Shown here: in pieces, positions 14,388-22,083 of the stretch | Layout of the letters: every line of letters starts with the position of its first letter | Position numbering within the stretch: the stretch's first letter is position 1 | Assembly: GCA_905203305.1 (NCBI GenBank) | Contig: CAJKVH010000014.1 | Location: 1-23,953, forward strand | Length of the DNA stretch: 23,953 nucleotides | Reading direction: 5' to 3' | Origin: an uncultured Eubacteriales bacterium | GTDB lineage: Bacteria > Bacillota > Clostridia > TANB77 > CAG-508 | The notes under the pieces: generated by a model | Database searches by the model: none | Seen by the model: only the letters and a program-made list of their open reading frames with translations | What the model was told of the DNA's origin: nothing | Made by a program: the position numbers and the translations under genes

Positions 14388-16685
14388 ATGAAAGTTTTAT
14401 TTGCAGTAAATGATGAAAATATTTCAACATCTATTGTTAAAAAATATCAAAAGCAATATAAGGAAATAATCTCATACAAAAATGTTTATTATTTTAATGC
14501 TATTTTGAAAGAACTACAAAGAAACAAAAACTATGATAGAGTTGTAATAGGAGAAGATTTAGAAGAATTCACAAGTACAAGTTTAGAACAAAAAGATAAA
14601 TTTATCTTTGATAGATTAGACAATATAAGTGACGAAGCAGTAGCTGCTGATGGAAGTGATATACCAATAATATTAATATGTTCAGAAAGAAGAACAAAAT
14701 CAGAAGATATACTTGTAAAACTATTTGGAATAGGAATATATAATGCAATAATAGGAAAAGATAGAACAACAGAAGAAGTATGTAGATTAATAAACAAGCC
14801 ACGTTCAAAAAAGGAAGCAAAAATCTATTACAAAATTGATTCCGAAAATGTTATATATGAAAAAGAAAATGATAGTGATGTAAGCGAAGTAGAAATGCAA
14901 AATATTTTAATGCATTTCAAAAAGATTAGAAATAATCAAGATAAATTTGCTGAAAGTTTTAGAAATATAGTTTCACAATATACAGAAGCACAGCTAAAAG
15001 TAATAATTGCAGTATTGCCAGATAATGTAAAAGATGTTTTAGCTGAAACATCACCAGAATACCAAAAAATTATGTTCCCAAATGGTAGGGAAATGCCAGC
15101 TCCAGAAAAAACAACAAAAGGTGGAAAACGTACTGTAAGAGGAAGCAAAAAAGGAACAAGTGAAAAACTATTAGAAGTTGAATCAAGCCCAATGATGTCA
15201 AGACCAGTAGTTGTACCTACTACAATGAGTAAAAATATGTATTTACATATAGATAAAAAGAAACCAGTTGAAACAGAAGATATTGAAGATGATGATTTAA
15301 CAGAAGTAGATGACATCATAGAAACAAAACCAAAAAGAAGAGGAAGACCAAGAAAAAATCCACTTCCAGAAGAAACAAAACAAGAAGTAGCAGAAGAAAA
15401 GCCAAAGAGAAGAGGAAGACCAAGAAAAAATCCTGTACAACCTGTTAAAGAAGAACCAATTGAAGAAGTAGATGTTTTACCTGGATTTGATGATGAAAAC
15501 GAAGATGAAGATGTACAAGTATTGCCAAGTAATAAGGAACAAGAAACAACTATTTTACCAGGTTTTGATGATGAACCAGATAATGAATATGATGATTATA
15601 ATTATGATAATGAAGACGATGATGAAGAAGACGAATATGAAAATTATAGTCAAAGACTAGATGATAAAGTTACTCATCCGATAAATAATCAGTACAACAA
15701 CAATATTCAAAATGAAATATATACAAGAAGTAATGACATGAAAAAATATGACAATGTATTTGATGATGATGAATTTGAAAGCTTGTTAACGGGAGATAAA
15801 AAAATAGCTGCATTTGTTGGAACAAGTAAAAATGGAACATCATTTATTGTAAATAATGTTGCACAAGTATTATCTGGAATGGGAATAAATACAGCAATAT
15901 TAGATGCAACACAAAATAAAAATGCTTATTATATTTATACAAAAAATGATGAAGACTTAAGAAATACAGCAGTAAACTCAATGAGTAATTTAATGAGAGG
16001 AAATGCAAATGGAATAAAAGTAAATAATAACTTAACTGTTTACACAAATATTCCAAGCCAAAATGAAGAAATAAAAAATTCTCATCCAATAATGGAAACA
16101 TTAGTGAAAAATCATTCTCTTATTTTAATAGATTGTGATTTTAGTACACCTGTAGAATATTTTGACAAAGTACAAGAGCTATACTTGGTACAATCAATGG
16201 ATGTATTAACAATACAACCATTAACAGAATTTTTAAGGGAACTAAAAACAAAAAATGCTTTAGATGAAAGAAAAATAAGAATAGTATTAAATAAAATCTT
16301 AAGAGTAAGAGGAGTTACTGGAAAAAATATAATTGGTGGAATGTCAAATTACAATGATCCTGAAATGTCTTTCATGACCGAATTATTTGATAGAAATACA
16401 GTAAGAGTTGCAGCACAAATACCATTTGATGAAGATGTATATGCAAAATACTTAGAAGGATTGGTAGAATGTGAAATAAAATTAAATGGATATCCAAAAG
16501 AAATAAAAACTAGATTAAATGGACTAGCAGAAATTATTTATCCACTACTACCAAATAATAACGGTACAAACAAAAAGAATAAGAAAAACACAAAAAGAGG
16601 ATATACAAGTAGCAATAGTGGATATGCAAATTCATTCTCATCAGGTATGAATGATACATTAAATAATATGAGAAATAGATATTAG
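14388..16685 (+). CDS. TadZ/CpaE-like protein with pseudo-receiver, AT-hooks and degenerate P-loop domain
   Basis: The 765 residues fall into four parts. Residues 1-135 resemble a receiver fold (MKVLFAVNDE, VVIGED, IPIILICSE), with no clear phosphoacceptor. Residues 165-235 are helical. Residues 240-470 form a low-complexity linker with two AT-hook-like motifs PKRRGRPRKNP (315-325, 339-349), two LPGFDDE copies (364-370, 390-396) and a long Asp/Glu/Asn/Tyr tract. Residues 472-720 form a ParA/MinD-like domain beginning IAAFVGTSKNGTSF (473-486), with LILIDCDFSTP (578-588) as the Walker B/switch region. The signature lysine K481 remains, but the GKT of Walker A is replaced by S485-F486-I487. This resembles TadZ/CpaE proteins, which mark poles for pilus machinery. 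No tad pilus genes are present. The C-terminus (725-765) is Asn/Lys/Ser-rich. AT-hooks suggest DNA contact (inference). Confidence 0.75.
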   Translation: MKVLFAVNDENISTSIVKKYQKQYKEIISYKNVYYFNAILKELQRNKNYDRVVIGEDLEEFTSTSLEQKDKFIFDRLDNISDEAVAADGSDIPIILICSERRTKSEDILVKLFGIGIYNAIIGKDRTTEEVCRLINKPRSKKEAKIYYKIDSENVIYEKENDSDVSEVEMQNILMHFKKIRNNQDKFAESFRNIVSQYTEAQLKVIIAVLPDNVKDVLAETSPEYQKIMFPNGREMPAPEKTTKGGKRTVRGSKKGTSEKLLEVESSPMMSRPVVVPTTMSKNMYLHIDKKKPVETEDIEDDDLTEVDDIIETKPKRRGRPRKNPLPEETKQEVAEEKPKRRGRPRKNPVQPVKEEPIEEVDVLPGFDDENEDEDVQVLPSNKEQETTILPGFDDEPDNEYDDYNYDNEDDDEEDEYENYSQRLDDKVTHPINNQYNNNIQNEIYTRSNDMKKYDNVFDDDEFESLLTGDKKIAAFVGTSKNGTSFIVNNVAQVLSGMGINTAILDATQNKNAYYIYTKNDEDLRNTAVNSMSNLMRGNANGIKVNNNLTVYTNIPSQNEEIKNSHPIMETLVKNHSLILIDCDFSTPVEYFDKVQELYLVQSMDVLTIQPLTEFLRELKTKNALDERKIRIVLNKILRVRGVTGKNIIGGMSNYNDPEMSFMTELFDRNTVRVAAQIPFDEDVYAKYLEGLVECEIKLNGYPKEIKTRLNGLAEIIYPLLPNNNGTNKKNKKNTKRGYTSSNSGYANSFSSGMNDTLNNMRNRY

Positions 16686-16714
16686 AAGTATGAAAGAAAG
16701 TGGAGGGACAAATC

Positions 16715-17851
16715 TTGTTAGTAATAGTGGTTATAGTATTAGTTTTTACAGTACTTGCATTAGGAATTTATAATTTGTCTTTATATAAAAGAATACAGTC
16801 ATTTCAAACACAAAATAGAAGATTTACAAATCTTAATATTTTACAAGACTTTATGAGTATAACAGGAAGTGATATAAGTGTTGATAAAAAGATAAAATCT
16901 ATAAATGATATAATTATAGAAAAATACCAAATAAAATATTCAACAATAGTTGTATATGATGGAACAGACTATGTTGTAAAGGCTTCAAATGTTAACAGTA
17001 ATCATTGGGATACATTAAGCAAACTTCATGAAGTAGATATATTTAAGGACAGCATAACAACTGCTAGTCCTAAGTATATTACAATAAATAATGAAGGAGA
17101 AAAATTACCATATCAAGAAAAAGAATTTGATAGAGCAAAATCAGCAATATTCTTCCCATTATATATAGATAATGTATATATTGGATATTGGATAATAGAA
17201 AGTGGAATACCACATGATTTTGATAACATTGATACAACAATATTTGAAACAGTAAAAGAAAATATTGTATCTGTATTAAAAGCAGTAGACTATCAAAAAA
17301 TACTAGAAAATATAGTTAGAAAAGACTTATTTACAGGTTTAAATTCAGCAGAATATTTATATGGAGATGGAAAAAAGATAATAGATCAATATACAACATC
17401 TGCAATATGTATGTTTAGAATTTCAAATATAGAAGATATAAACAGAGTATCTAGAGAACTTGGAAATAAGGTTATAACAGAAGTAAGCAAAAATGTACAA
17501 GAAAATATTGCAGAAAAATACATATTTGTAAGATATATGGGACCTAAATTTGTAATTGTATTTTCTGGTGTAGAAGCAGATAGTTTATCAGATTTTATAA
17601 CGCAAATAAAAGAAACAACGGAAGAACTACAAATTTCATTAAACAATAATTTCCAAGTTGAAGAAATTAATGAAGAAAACAAAAAGAAAAAACGTAAAAA
17701 GAAGAAAGTTGAAGATGTCGTAGTTAGTCCATCTTTAAATTTTGTAGTTGCAACATATTATAAAGGAACAGGAATTGAGGAAGTTCTAAAGAAAATGGAA
17801 AAACATTTGGACGAGGCTTCTAAAGATGAAAGTCAAATAAATAATATATAA
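16715..17851 (+). CDS. Membrane GAF protein with degenerate GGDEF domain
   Basis: From TTG 16715 the protein has 378 residues. A GTG at 16700 is in frame but overlaps the GGAGGG ribosome binding site; TTG lies 7 bases after that site. Residues 2-22 are a membrane helix. Residues 40-190 look like a GAF sensor (strand YSTIVVYDG, then IFFPLYIDNVYIGYWIIE). Residues 200-375 follow a diguanylate-cyclase-like order: KDLFTGLNSAEYL, then RYMGPKFVIVFSG at 273-285. The GGDEF signature is replaced by MGPKF (275-279), so cyclase activity is not expected. A lysine run (323-331) is inserted before the last strands. It may bind a nucleotide or act as a signalling scaffold; c-di-GMP binding is not shown. It sits 29 bases after the TadZ-like gene and 13 bases before ireB. 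Confidence 0.75.
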   Translation: MLVIVVIVLVFTVLALGIYNLSLYKRIQSFQTQNRRFTNLNILQDFMSITGSDISVDKKIKSINDIIIEKYQIKYSTIVVYDGTDYVVKASNVNSNHWDTLSKLHEVDIFKDSITTASPKYITINNEGEKLPYQEKEFDRAKSAIFFPLYIDNVYIGYWIIESGIPHDFDNIDTTIFETVKENIVSVLKAVDYQKILENIVRKDLFTGLNSAEYLYGDGKKIIDQYTTSAICMFRISNIEDINRVSRELGNKVITEVSKNVQENIAEKYIFVRYMGPKFVIVFSGVEADSLSDFITQIKETTEELQISLNNNFQVEEINEENKKKKRKKKKVEDVVVSPSLNFVVATYYKGTGIEEVLKKMEKHLDEASKDESQINNI

Positions 17852-17864
17852 AGGAGGAAAAACT

Positions 17865-18119
17865 ATGGATTTTGATAAAACAATGTTTTTTAAAGTAGAA
17901 AAGAATAAGGATATAGATACAAAACAAGTATTAAAAGATGTATATGAGGCTTTAGTAGAAAAAGGATATAATCCAATAAACCAAATGGTTGGATATATAT
18001 TATCTGGAGACCCAACATATATAACAAGTCATAAAGATGCAAGAAATAAAATAAGAAGCATTGAAAGAGACGAATTATTAGAAAAATTAGTAAAAAATTA
18101 TATAGGATTAGAAGAATAA
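17865..18119 (+). CDS. ireB: IreB family regulatory phosphoprotein (UPF0297)
   Basis: The 84-residue protein begins MDFDKTMFFKVEK and continues with VYEALVEKGYNPINQMVGYILSGDP (in two blocks) and YITSHKDARNKIR, matching the small Firmicute IreB/YrzL family over its full length. In Enterococcus, IreB is phosphorylated by the PASTA kinase IreK on N-terminal threonines and affects cephalosporin tolerance; a threonine is present at position 6. AAAGGAGG lies 8 bases upstream. Its stop overlaps the ruvX start by one base. In most Firmicutes alaS precedes ireB; here the TadZ-like/GAF genes take that place. Confidence 0.95.
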   Translation: MDFDKTMFFKVEKNKDIDTKQVLKDVYEALVEKGYNPINQMVGYILSGDPTYITSHKDARNKIRSIERDELLEKLVKNYIGLEE

Positions 18120-18541
18120 TGAGGATTTTAGGAATAGATTATGGTGAGGCAAGAACAGGATTTGCAATAACAGATGAATTAGGAATTACAGCGCAAGGAT
18201 TGGAAACATTACATTCAGGTGGAAGTGATAGGTTAATTCTAAAAAAAATTGATGAACTTCTTGAAAAATATGATATTGGAACAATTGTTGTTGGCATGCC
18301 TTATAATATGAATGGGACAAAATCTGAAAGAGCAGAGCTTACAGAAAAACTTATTCACAAGTTAAAATGTAAGTATAATAAATTAAAAATAGATTATATA
18401 GATGAAAGACTTACAACAGTTGCTGCTCACAAAACAATGAATTTTTTGAATATAAATAAGCATAAAAAGAGAAATATAGTAGATACTATATCTGCAGTGT
18501 ATATATTAGAAACATATATAGAAAAACAAAAAAATTCATAA
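18119..18541 (+). CDS. ruvX: RuvX/YqgF Holliday-junction-resolvase-like nuclease
   Basis: The 140-residue RNase-H-fold protein starts MRILGIDYGEARTGFAITDE, with catalytic D7 in GIDYG. VVGMPYNMNG is at 57-66, IDERLTTVAA at 94-103 with E96, and D122 in IVDTISAVYIL. These are the acidic residues expected of the family. The protein is essential in many bacteria and is linked to 16S rRNA 5' processing as well as junction resolution. The ATG shares its A with the ireB stop codon, implying coupled translation. The length is as usual (about 138). Confidence 0.95.
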   Translation: MRILGIDYGEARTGFAITDELGITAQGLETLHSGGSDRLILKKIDELLEKYDIGTIVVGMPYNMNGTKSERAELTEKLIHKLKCKYNKLKIDYIDERLTTVAAHKTMNFLNINKHKKRNIVDTISAVYILETYIEKQKNS

Positions 18542-18594
18542 AGTAAACGTTTTTAAAATTTAAAATATTGATAAAAATATCGAAAGGAGAAATT

Positions 18595-18909
18595 ATGGAA
18601 GAAAATTTTGAAGGAGAAGAATTAGATAATATAATAACATTAAATGATGAAGACGGAAATGAAGTTAAATTTGAATTTTTAGATTTAATTGATTTTGAAG
18701 ATGAACAATATGTTGTATTATTACCAGTACTTGAAGAGGGAGAAGAAGATGATGGAGAGGTAGTAATACTAAAAGTAGAAGATTCAGAAGAAGATAGCGA
18801 TCAAGAATCTTATGTTAGTGTTGAAAGTGAAGAAACATTAATGAAAGTATTCAACATTTTTAAAGACAAATTTAAAGATGAATTCGATTTCGTTGATAGC
18901 GATGAGTAA
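18595..18909 (+). CDS. DUF1292 domain protein (YrzB-like)
   Basis: The 104-residue, very acidic protein has ITLNDEDGNEVKFEFLDLID followed by QYVVLLPV and VVILKVEDSE, the beta-rich pattern of DUF1292. The family regularly follows ireB-ruvX in Firmicutes, as here. Its role is unknown. ATG 18595 has AAAGGAGA about 6 bases upstream; an in-frame TTG at 18568 lacks a binding site. The C-terminal region (80-104) is an amphipathic helix with alternating Phe and acidic residues. A strong terminator follows 3 bases after the stop. Confidence 0.92.
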   Translation: MEENFEGEELDNIITLNDEDGNEVKFEFLDLIDFEDEQYVVLLPVLEEGEEDDGEVVILKVEDSEEDSDQESYVSVESEETLMKVFNIFKDKFKDEFDFVDSDE

Positions 18910-18912
18910 TTA

Positions 18913-18953
18913 AAAACTTAGGCGATATTGAATCGTCTAGGTTTTATTTTTTA
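18913..18953 (+). terminator. Terminator of the ireB-ruvX-DUF1292 operon
   Basis: A 14-bp stem pairs AAAACTTAGGCGAT (18913-18926) with ATCGTCTAGGTTTT (18932-18945), two G-U pairs and a 5-base loop, followed by ATTTTTT. Confidence 0.9.
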
Positions 18954-18978
18954 ATACATAGGAAAGGAATTTATAAAA

Positions 18979-19461
18979 ATGAAAAGTTTTTCATCATGGT
19001 TACTCGTAATGTTTATGGGAATGTTTTGGTTATTTAGAGTTGTAGTTGCATTCCAAGCTCAATATGGTCAAAATTTTGGCGGATTTATTGCATTTAACTC
19101 AACAGTTGAAGTTGTATTATTATTTGTAGTAATATTATGTACGATATTAGTTTTAAGAAGAAATCTAATAGGAGGAATATTATATTTAGGATCATATGCT
19201 TTTTATTTTGGAGGATATATATTAAATAATGCTATGCCTGCAATTATGTCTGGTTCTTCAATGGATATGTTTACAATGCAAAATACATTAGTTTCTGCAG
19301 TTGCACTTGTATTAGCATTTTGTGTATTTTTTGATTTATTAGTTAATAAAATAAGAAAAAGAGATCCAAAAGATAAGAAAACAGATTGGTTTTTCCAAAA
19401 TGAGCAATATGATAGAAAATATGATGAAAGAGCGGATAAAAACCAATATAGAAATTACTAA
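18979..19461 (+). CDS. Small four-helix membrane protein, unknown function
   Basis: The 160-residue protein has four hydrophobic segments (about 4-25, 42-60, 64-83, 103-123). A strongly charged cytoplasmic-type tail (124-160) with many Lys, Asp, Arg and Tyr follows. The first helix contains MFMGMFWLFRVVVAFQAQYG, with an arginine inside the hydrophobic run. I do not recognise the family. It is isolated between a terminator upstream and the convergent bidirectional terminator downstream, so it is probably transcribed alone, although no clear promoter lies in the 25-base gap. AAAGGAA lies 10 bases before the ATG. Confidence 0.75.
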   Translation: MKSFSSWLLVMFMGMFWLFRVVVAFQAQYGQNFGGFIAFNSTVEVVLLFVVILCTILVLRRNLIGGILYLGSYAFYFGGYILNNAMPAIMSGSSMDMFTMQNTLVSAVALVLAFCVFFDLLVNKIRKRDPKDKKTDWFFQNEQYDRKYDERADKNQYRNY

Positions 19462-19462
19462 A

Positions 19463-19504
19463 AAAGAAATAGTTTCGTAAAAATATACGAAGCTATTTCT
19501 TTTT
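19463..19504. terminator. Bidirectional terminator between convergent genes
   Basis: A 17-bp stem pairs 19463-19479 with 19486-19502 (one G-U pair, 6-base loop). It has T-runs on both strands: TTTTT at 19500-19504 on +, and the A-run before 19466 on -. It serves the + membrane protein gene and overlaps the last codons of the radical-SAM gene on the - strand, whose stop is at 19493-19495. Confidence 0.85.
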
Positions 19505-20437
19505 ATAATACATACCTTGATATAAATCTTTTTCCTTCATCAATTTATCAAACCCATTTAGAACCCATTTTTTATGTAAGTTCCAACTAGGGGCTATAAG
19601 TAAATCTTTTGGAGCATCTCCAGAAATTCTATGTATAACAATATTTTTAGGAATGTGAGTAATTATATATTCTAGGCAGTTTAAATAATACTCAAGCGAA
19701 ATTGGTTCATATTTATTTTCATTATACATATTTGCTAAAATAGTATTTTTTACAATATAAGTTGAGTGAATTTTTATGCCTTGAATAGAATGCATATTTA
19801 AAAAGTCAACAGTATTTTTTATATCATCAAAATTTTCATTAGGAAGACCAACCATAATATGGCAAACAACATCAATATTATATTTATTTAAAATTGAAAC
19901 AGCATTTGTAAAAGTTTTTGACAAATAGCCTCTTGAAATTATTTTTCCAGTTTCATCATTTGAAGTTTGAAGGCCAAGTTCAACAAAAACATAATATTTT
20001 TTAGAATAACTATGTAGCAATTTTACAATTTCTTCATTTATACAATCTGGCCTTGTGGCAATAGAAAGACCAACAATTCTATCATCAATTAATGCGGCAT
20101 CATATTTGGCTTTTAAATTTGAAACAGAATCATAAGTATTAGTAAAATTTTGAAAATATGCTATAAACTTATTTGCACGAGCCGACTTATAACTAGAAAA
20201 ATAATTTTTAACTTGCTCTTTAATTGAGATTATTGAATCAGCTATATTAGGGCATTTTATATGTTCGCCAGATCCACGTTCACTGCAAAAGATGCAACCT
20301 GTTTTCCCAACCGATCCATCTCTATTTGGACATGTAAAATGACCATCAATACAAATTTTTAAAGTTCTTTCTCCAAATTTATTTTTTAAATATTTATTTA
20401 AATGAGTATATCTTTCTAAAGAATTTAAAGTATCCAT
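19493..20437 (-). CDS. Radical SAM protein, TIGR01212/YtqA family
   Basis: The 314-residue protein starts near RYTHLNKYLKNKFGERTLKI and has the cluster motif C36-x11-C48-xx-C51 (FTCPNRDGSVGKTGCIFC). This long-spaced variant marks the TIGR01212 family rather than classic CxxxCxxC. Later blocks include VGLSIATRPDCI, VFVELGLQTSNDETG, and VCHIMVGLPNEN, typical of the elongator-protein-3-like radical SAM barrel. It should bind a [4Fe-4S] cluster and S-adenosylmethionine; the reaction is not established, though family members have been linked to tRNA modification. On its own strand AAAGGA lies 8 bases before the ATG. It is the only - strand gene and has its own promoter. Confidence 0.93.
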   Translation of the reverse strand: MDTLNSLERYTHLNKYLKNKFGERTLKICIDGHFTCPNRDGSVGKTGCIFCSERGSGEHIKCPNIADSIISIKEQVKNYFSSYKSARANKFIAYFQNFTNTYDSVSNLKAKYDAALIDDRIVGLSIATRPDCINEEIVKLLHSYSKKYYVFVELGLQTSNDETGKIISRGYLSKTFTNAVSILNKYNIDVVCHIMVGLPNENFDDIKNTVDFLNMHSIQGIKIHSTYIVKNTILANMYNENKYEPISLEYYLNCLEYIITHIPKNIVIHRISGDAPKDLLIAPSWNLHKKWVLNGFDKLMKEKDLYQGMYYKKK

Positions 20438-20461
20438 TGGTATTCCTTTCTTTAAGACGAT

Positions 20462-20490
20462 ATTATATAAAAAAATAAAGAAAAAGTCAA
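20462..20490 (-). promoter_or_regulatory. Promoter of the radical SAM gene
   Basis: On the - strand, TTGACT (20485-20490) and TATAAT (20462-20467) have a 17-base spacer, 24 bases before the ATG at 20437. Confidence 0.8.
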
Positions 20491-20500
20491 AAAATATATA

Positions 20501-20529
20501 TTCCTAAAAACAAAAAAGTGTGTTACAAT
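20501..20529 (+). promoter_or_regulatory. Candidate promoter of the HD-domain genes
   Basis: TACAAT (20524-20529) is a good -10 at the right distance from the first HD gene. The -35 at 17-base spacing is only TTCCTA (20501-20506). It is divergent from the radical SAM promoter 11 bases away. Confidence 0.45.
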
Positions 20530-20563
20530 AGAGTTTATAAAAAATAAAAAAGGAGTGAAAAAA

Positions 20564-21334
20564 GTGATAAATATAGATAAATTATATGAAAAATTTGACA
20601 AATATGTTTCAAAATTTGATAAGACTCAAGGAAGAATAAATCTAAAAATAGACCATATAAAAAGAGTAACTCAAATATGTAAAATGTTAGCAGAATATTT
20701 AAAGCTAAATGATGAACAAACAAGGCTTGCAGAAGCTATAGGAATTTTTCATGATATTGGAAGATTTAAACAAGTTGAAATGTATGATACATTTAATGAT
20801 AGAGATTCTATAAACCATGCAGAACTTGGTGTAAAGATTTTATTTCAAGATAACTTAATAGATGATTTTGAAATAGAAGAAAAATATAAAAAAATTATCA
20901 AATTTGCTGTGTTAAATCATAACAAAGATAAAATAGAAGAAGGATTAACAGAAGAAGAAAATCTATTTTGTAAAATTATAAGAGATGCAGATAAATTGGA
21001 TATATTTTATGTATTATGTAATTATGATTTTGAAAGTGCATTTTGGTATAAAGACTTTACAATAAAAGAAGTAAGCAAAGAAATAATGCATGAGTTAAAA
21101 GATATTCATAAATTAGATTATGGAAACATAAAAAATAATGCAGATCAAATAGCTGTACCATTTGCATATACATTTGATTTAAATTTCGAATTTTCATTAA
21201 AATATTTAAAAGAAAAAAGGTATTTAGATGAATTTACAAAATTGGTATGTGAACAATTTAAATCAAAAAAGGTTCATGAACAAACAAGAGAAATGCTAGA
21301 ATATGTAAATAAATATATAGAGGAAAATGTATAA
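20564..21334 (+). CDS. HD-domain phosphohydrolase, first of a tandem pair
   Basis: From GTG 20564 the protein has 256 residues. The HD motif set is complete: H31 (IDHIKRV), H63-D64 (IGIFHDIGRF), H85 (INHAELGVKIL), H119 (NHNKD) and D141 (IIRDADKLD). The family binds divalent metals and hydrolyses phosphoesters of nucleotides or signalling molecules; the substrate here is unknown. A GTG at 20555 is in frame but is part of the AGGAGTG binding site, so 20564 is preferred. The gene overlaps the next HD gene by one base. The C-terminus contains DLNFEFSLKYLKEKRYLDEF, mirrored by DINFKWSIEYIKNNNIID in the second copy, so the similarity extends over the whole protein. Confidence 0.9.
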   Translation: MINIDKLYEKFDKYVSKFDKTQGRINLKIDHIKRVTQICKMLAEYLKLNDEQTRLAEAIGIFHDIGRFKQVEMYDTFNDRDSINHAELGVKILFQDNLIDDFEIEEKYKKIIKFAVLNHNKDKIEEGLTEEENLFCKIIRDADKLDIFYVLCNYDFESAFWYKDFTIKEVSKEIMHELKDIHKLDYGNIKNNADQIAVPFAYTFDLNFEFSLKYLKEKRYLDEFTKLVCEQFKSKKVHEQTREMLEYVNKYIEENV

Positions 21335-22047
21335 TGAATATAGAAGAAGAATTTAAAAAATATGTATCAAAATTTGATTTAAATGATGACAGTATATCAA
21401 GAAAATATTATCATTCATTAAGAGTTATGAACAAGGCAAGAAAGATTGCAGAATCAATAGAATTATCTGAAGAATATATAAATATAGCTACAATAGTAGG
21501 TTTGTTACATGATTATGGAAGATTTGAACAATGGAAAAGATATCATACATTTGCAGATGGAAAATCTATAGATCATGGAGACTTAGGAGTAGAAATTTTA
21601 TTTGATGAGAAAGAAATTGAAAAGTATGATATAAAAAAAGAAAATTACAGGATAATATATAATGCAATTAAATATCATAATAAATTAGAAATTCCAGAGG
21701 ATTTGACAAAAGAAGAAAAAATAATATGTAAAATAATTAGAGATGCAGATAAATTAGATATATATGAATTATTATTAGATGGAAAAATAGTATTTATAGA
21801 TGATAATAATCCAATAAATTCAGAAGTTGAAAAACAATTTTTCGAAAATAGTTCTATAAATAAGAAAATTGTAAAAAATGAGAGTAATAGAATTTTATTA
21901 AGACTTGCAATGATGTATGATATTAATTTTAAGTGGAGCATAGAATATATAAAGAATAATAACATTATAGACAGAATGTTAGAAATGATTGAAGATAAGA
22001 AAAAGTATGAAAAATATTTTGCTTATATGAAAAAATATTTAGGATAA
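21334..22047 (+). CDS. HD-domain phosphohydrolase, second of a tandem pair
   Basis: The 237-residue paralogue has H27 (YYHSLRVM), H59-D60 (VGLLHDYGRF), H81 (DHGDLGVEIL), H115 (YHNK) and D137 (IIRDADKLD). All metal ligands of the HD superfamily are retained, so both copies should be active. RYHTFADGKSIDHGDLG parallels MYDTFNDRDSINHAELG in the first copy. Its ATG shares the A of the preceding stop codon, which indicates translational coupling and possibly a heteromer. There is no membrane segment or sensor domain. A substrate cannot be inferred from the sequence. Confidence 0.9.
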   Translation: MNIEEEFKKYVSKFDLNDDSISRKYYHSLRVMNKARKIAESIELSEEYINIATIVGLLHDYGRFEQWKRYHTFADGKSIDHGDLGVEILFDEKEIEKYDIKKENYRIIYNAIKYHNKLEIPEDLTKEEKIICKIIRDADKLDIYELLLDGKIVFIDDNNPINSEVEKQFFENSSINKKIVKNESNRILLRLAMMYDINFKWSIEYIKNNNIIDRMLEMIEDKKKYEKYFAYMKKYLG

Positions 22048-22083
22048 TAAAAGAGGACAAAAGAAAAAGAGGAGGTTATAATA

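Noticed and set aside
15472..15660. 62-codon Met/Lys-rich ORF in another frame of the acidic linker
   Set aside because: It is an out-of-frame reading of GAT/GAA-rich repeats in the TadZ-like gene.
15800..15850. TadZ-like protein as an active ParA ATPase
   Set aside because: The Walker A GKT is replaced by S-F-I; only the signature lysine remains.
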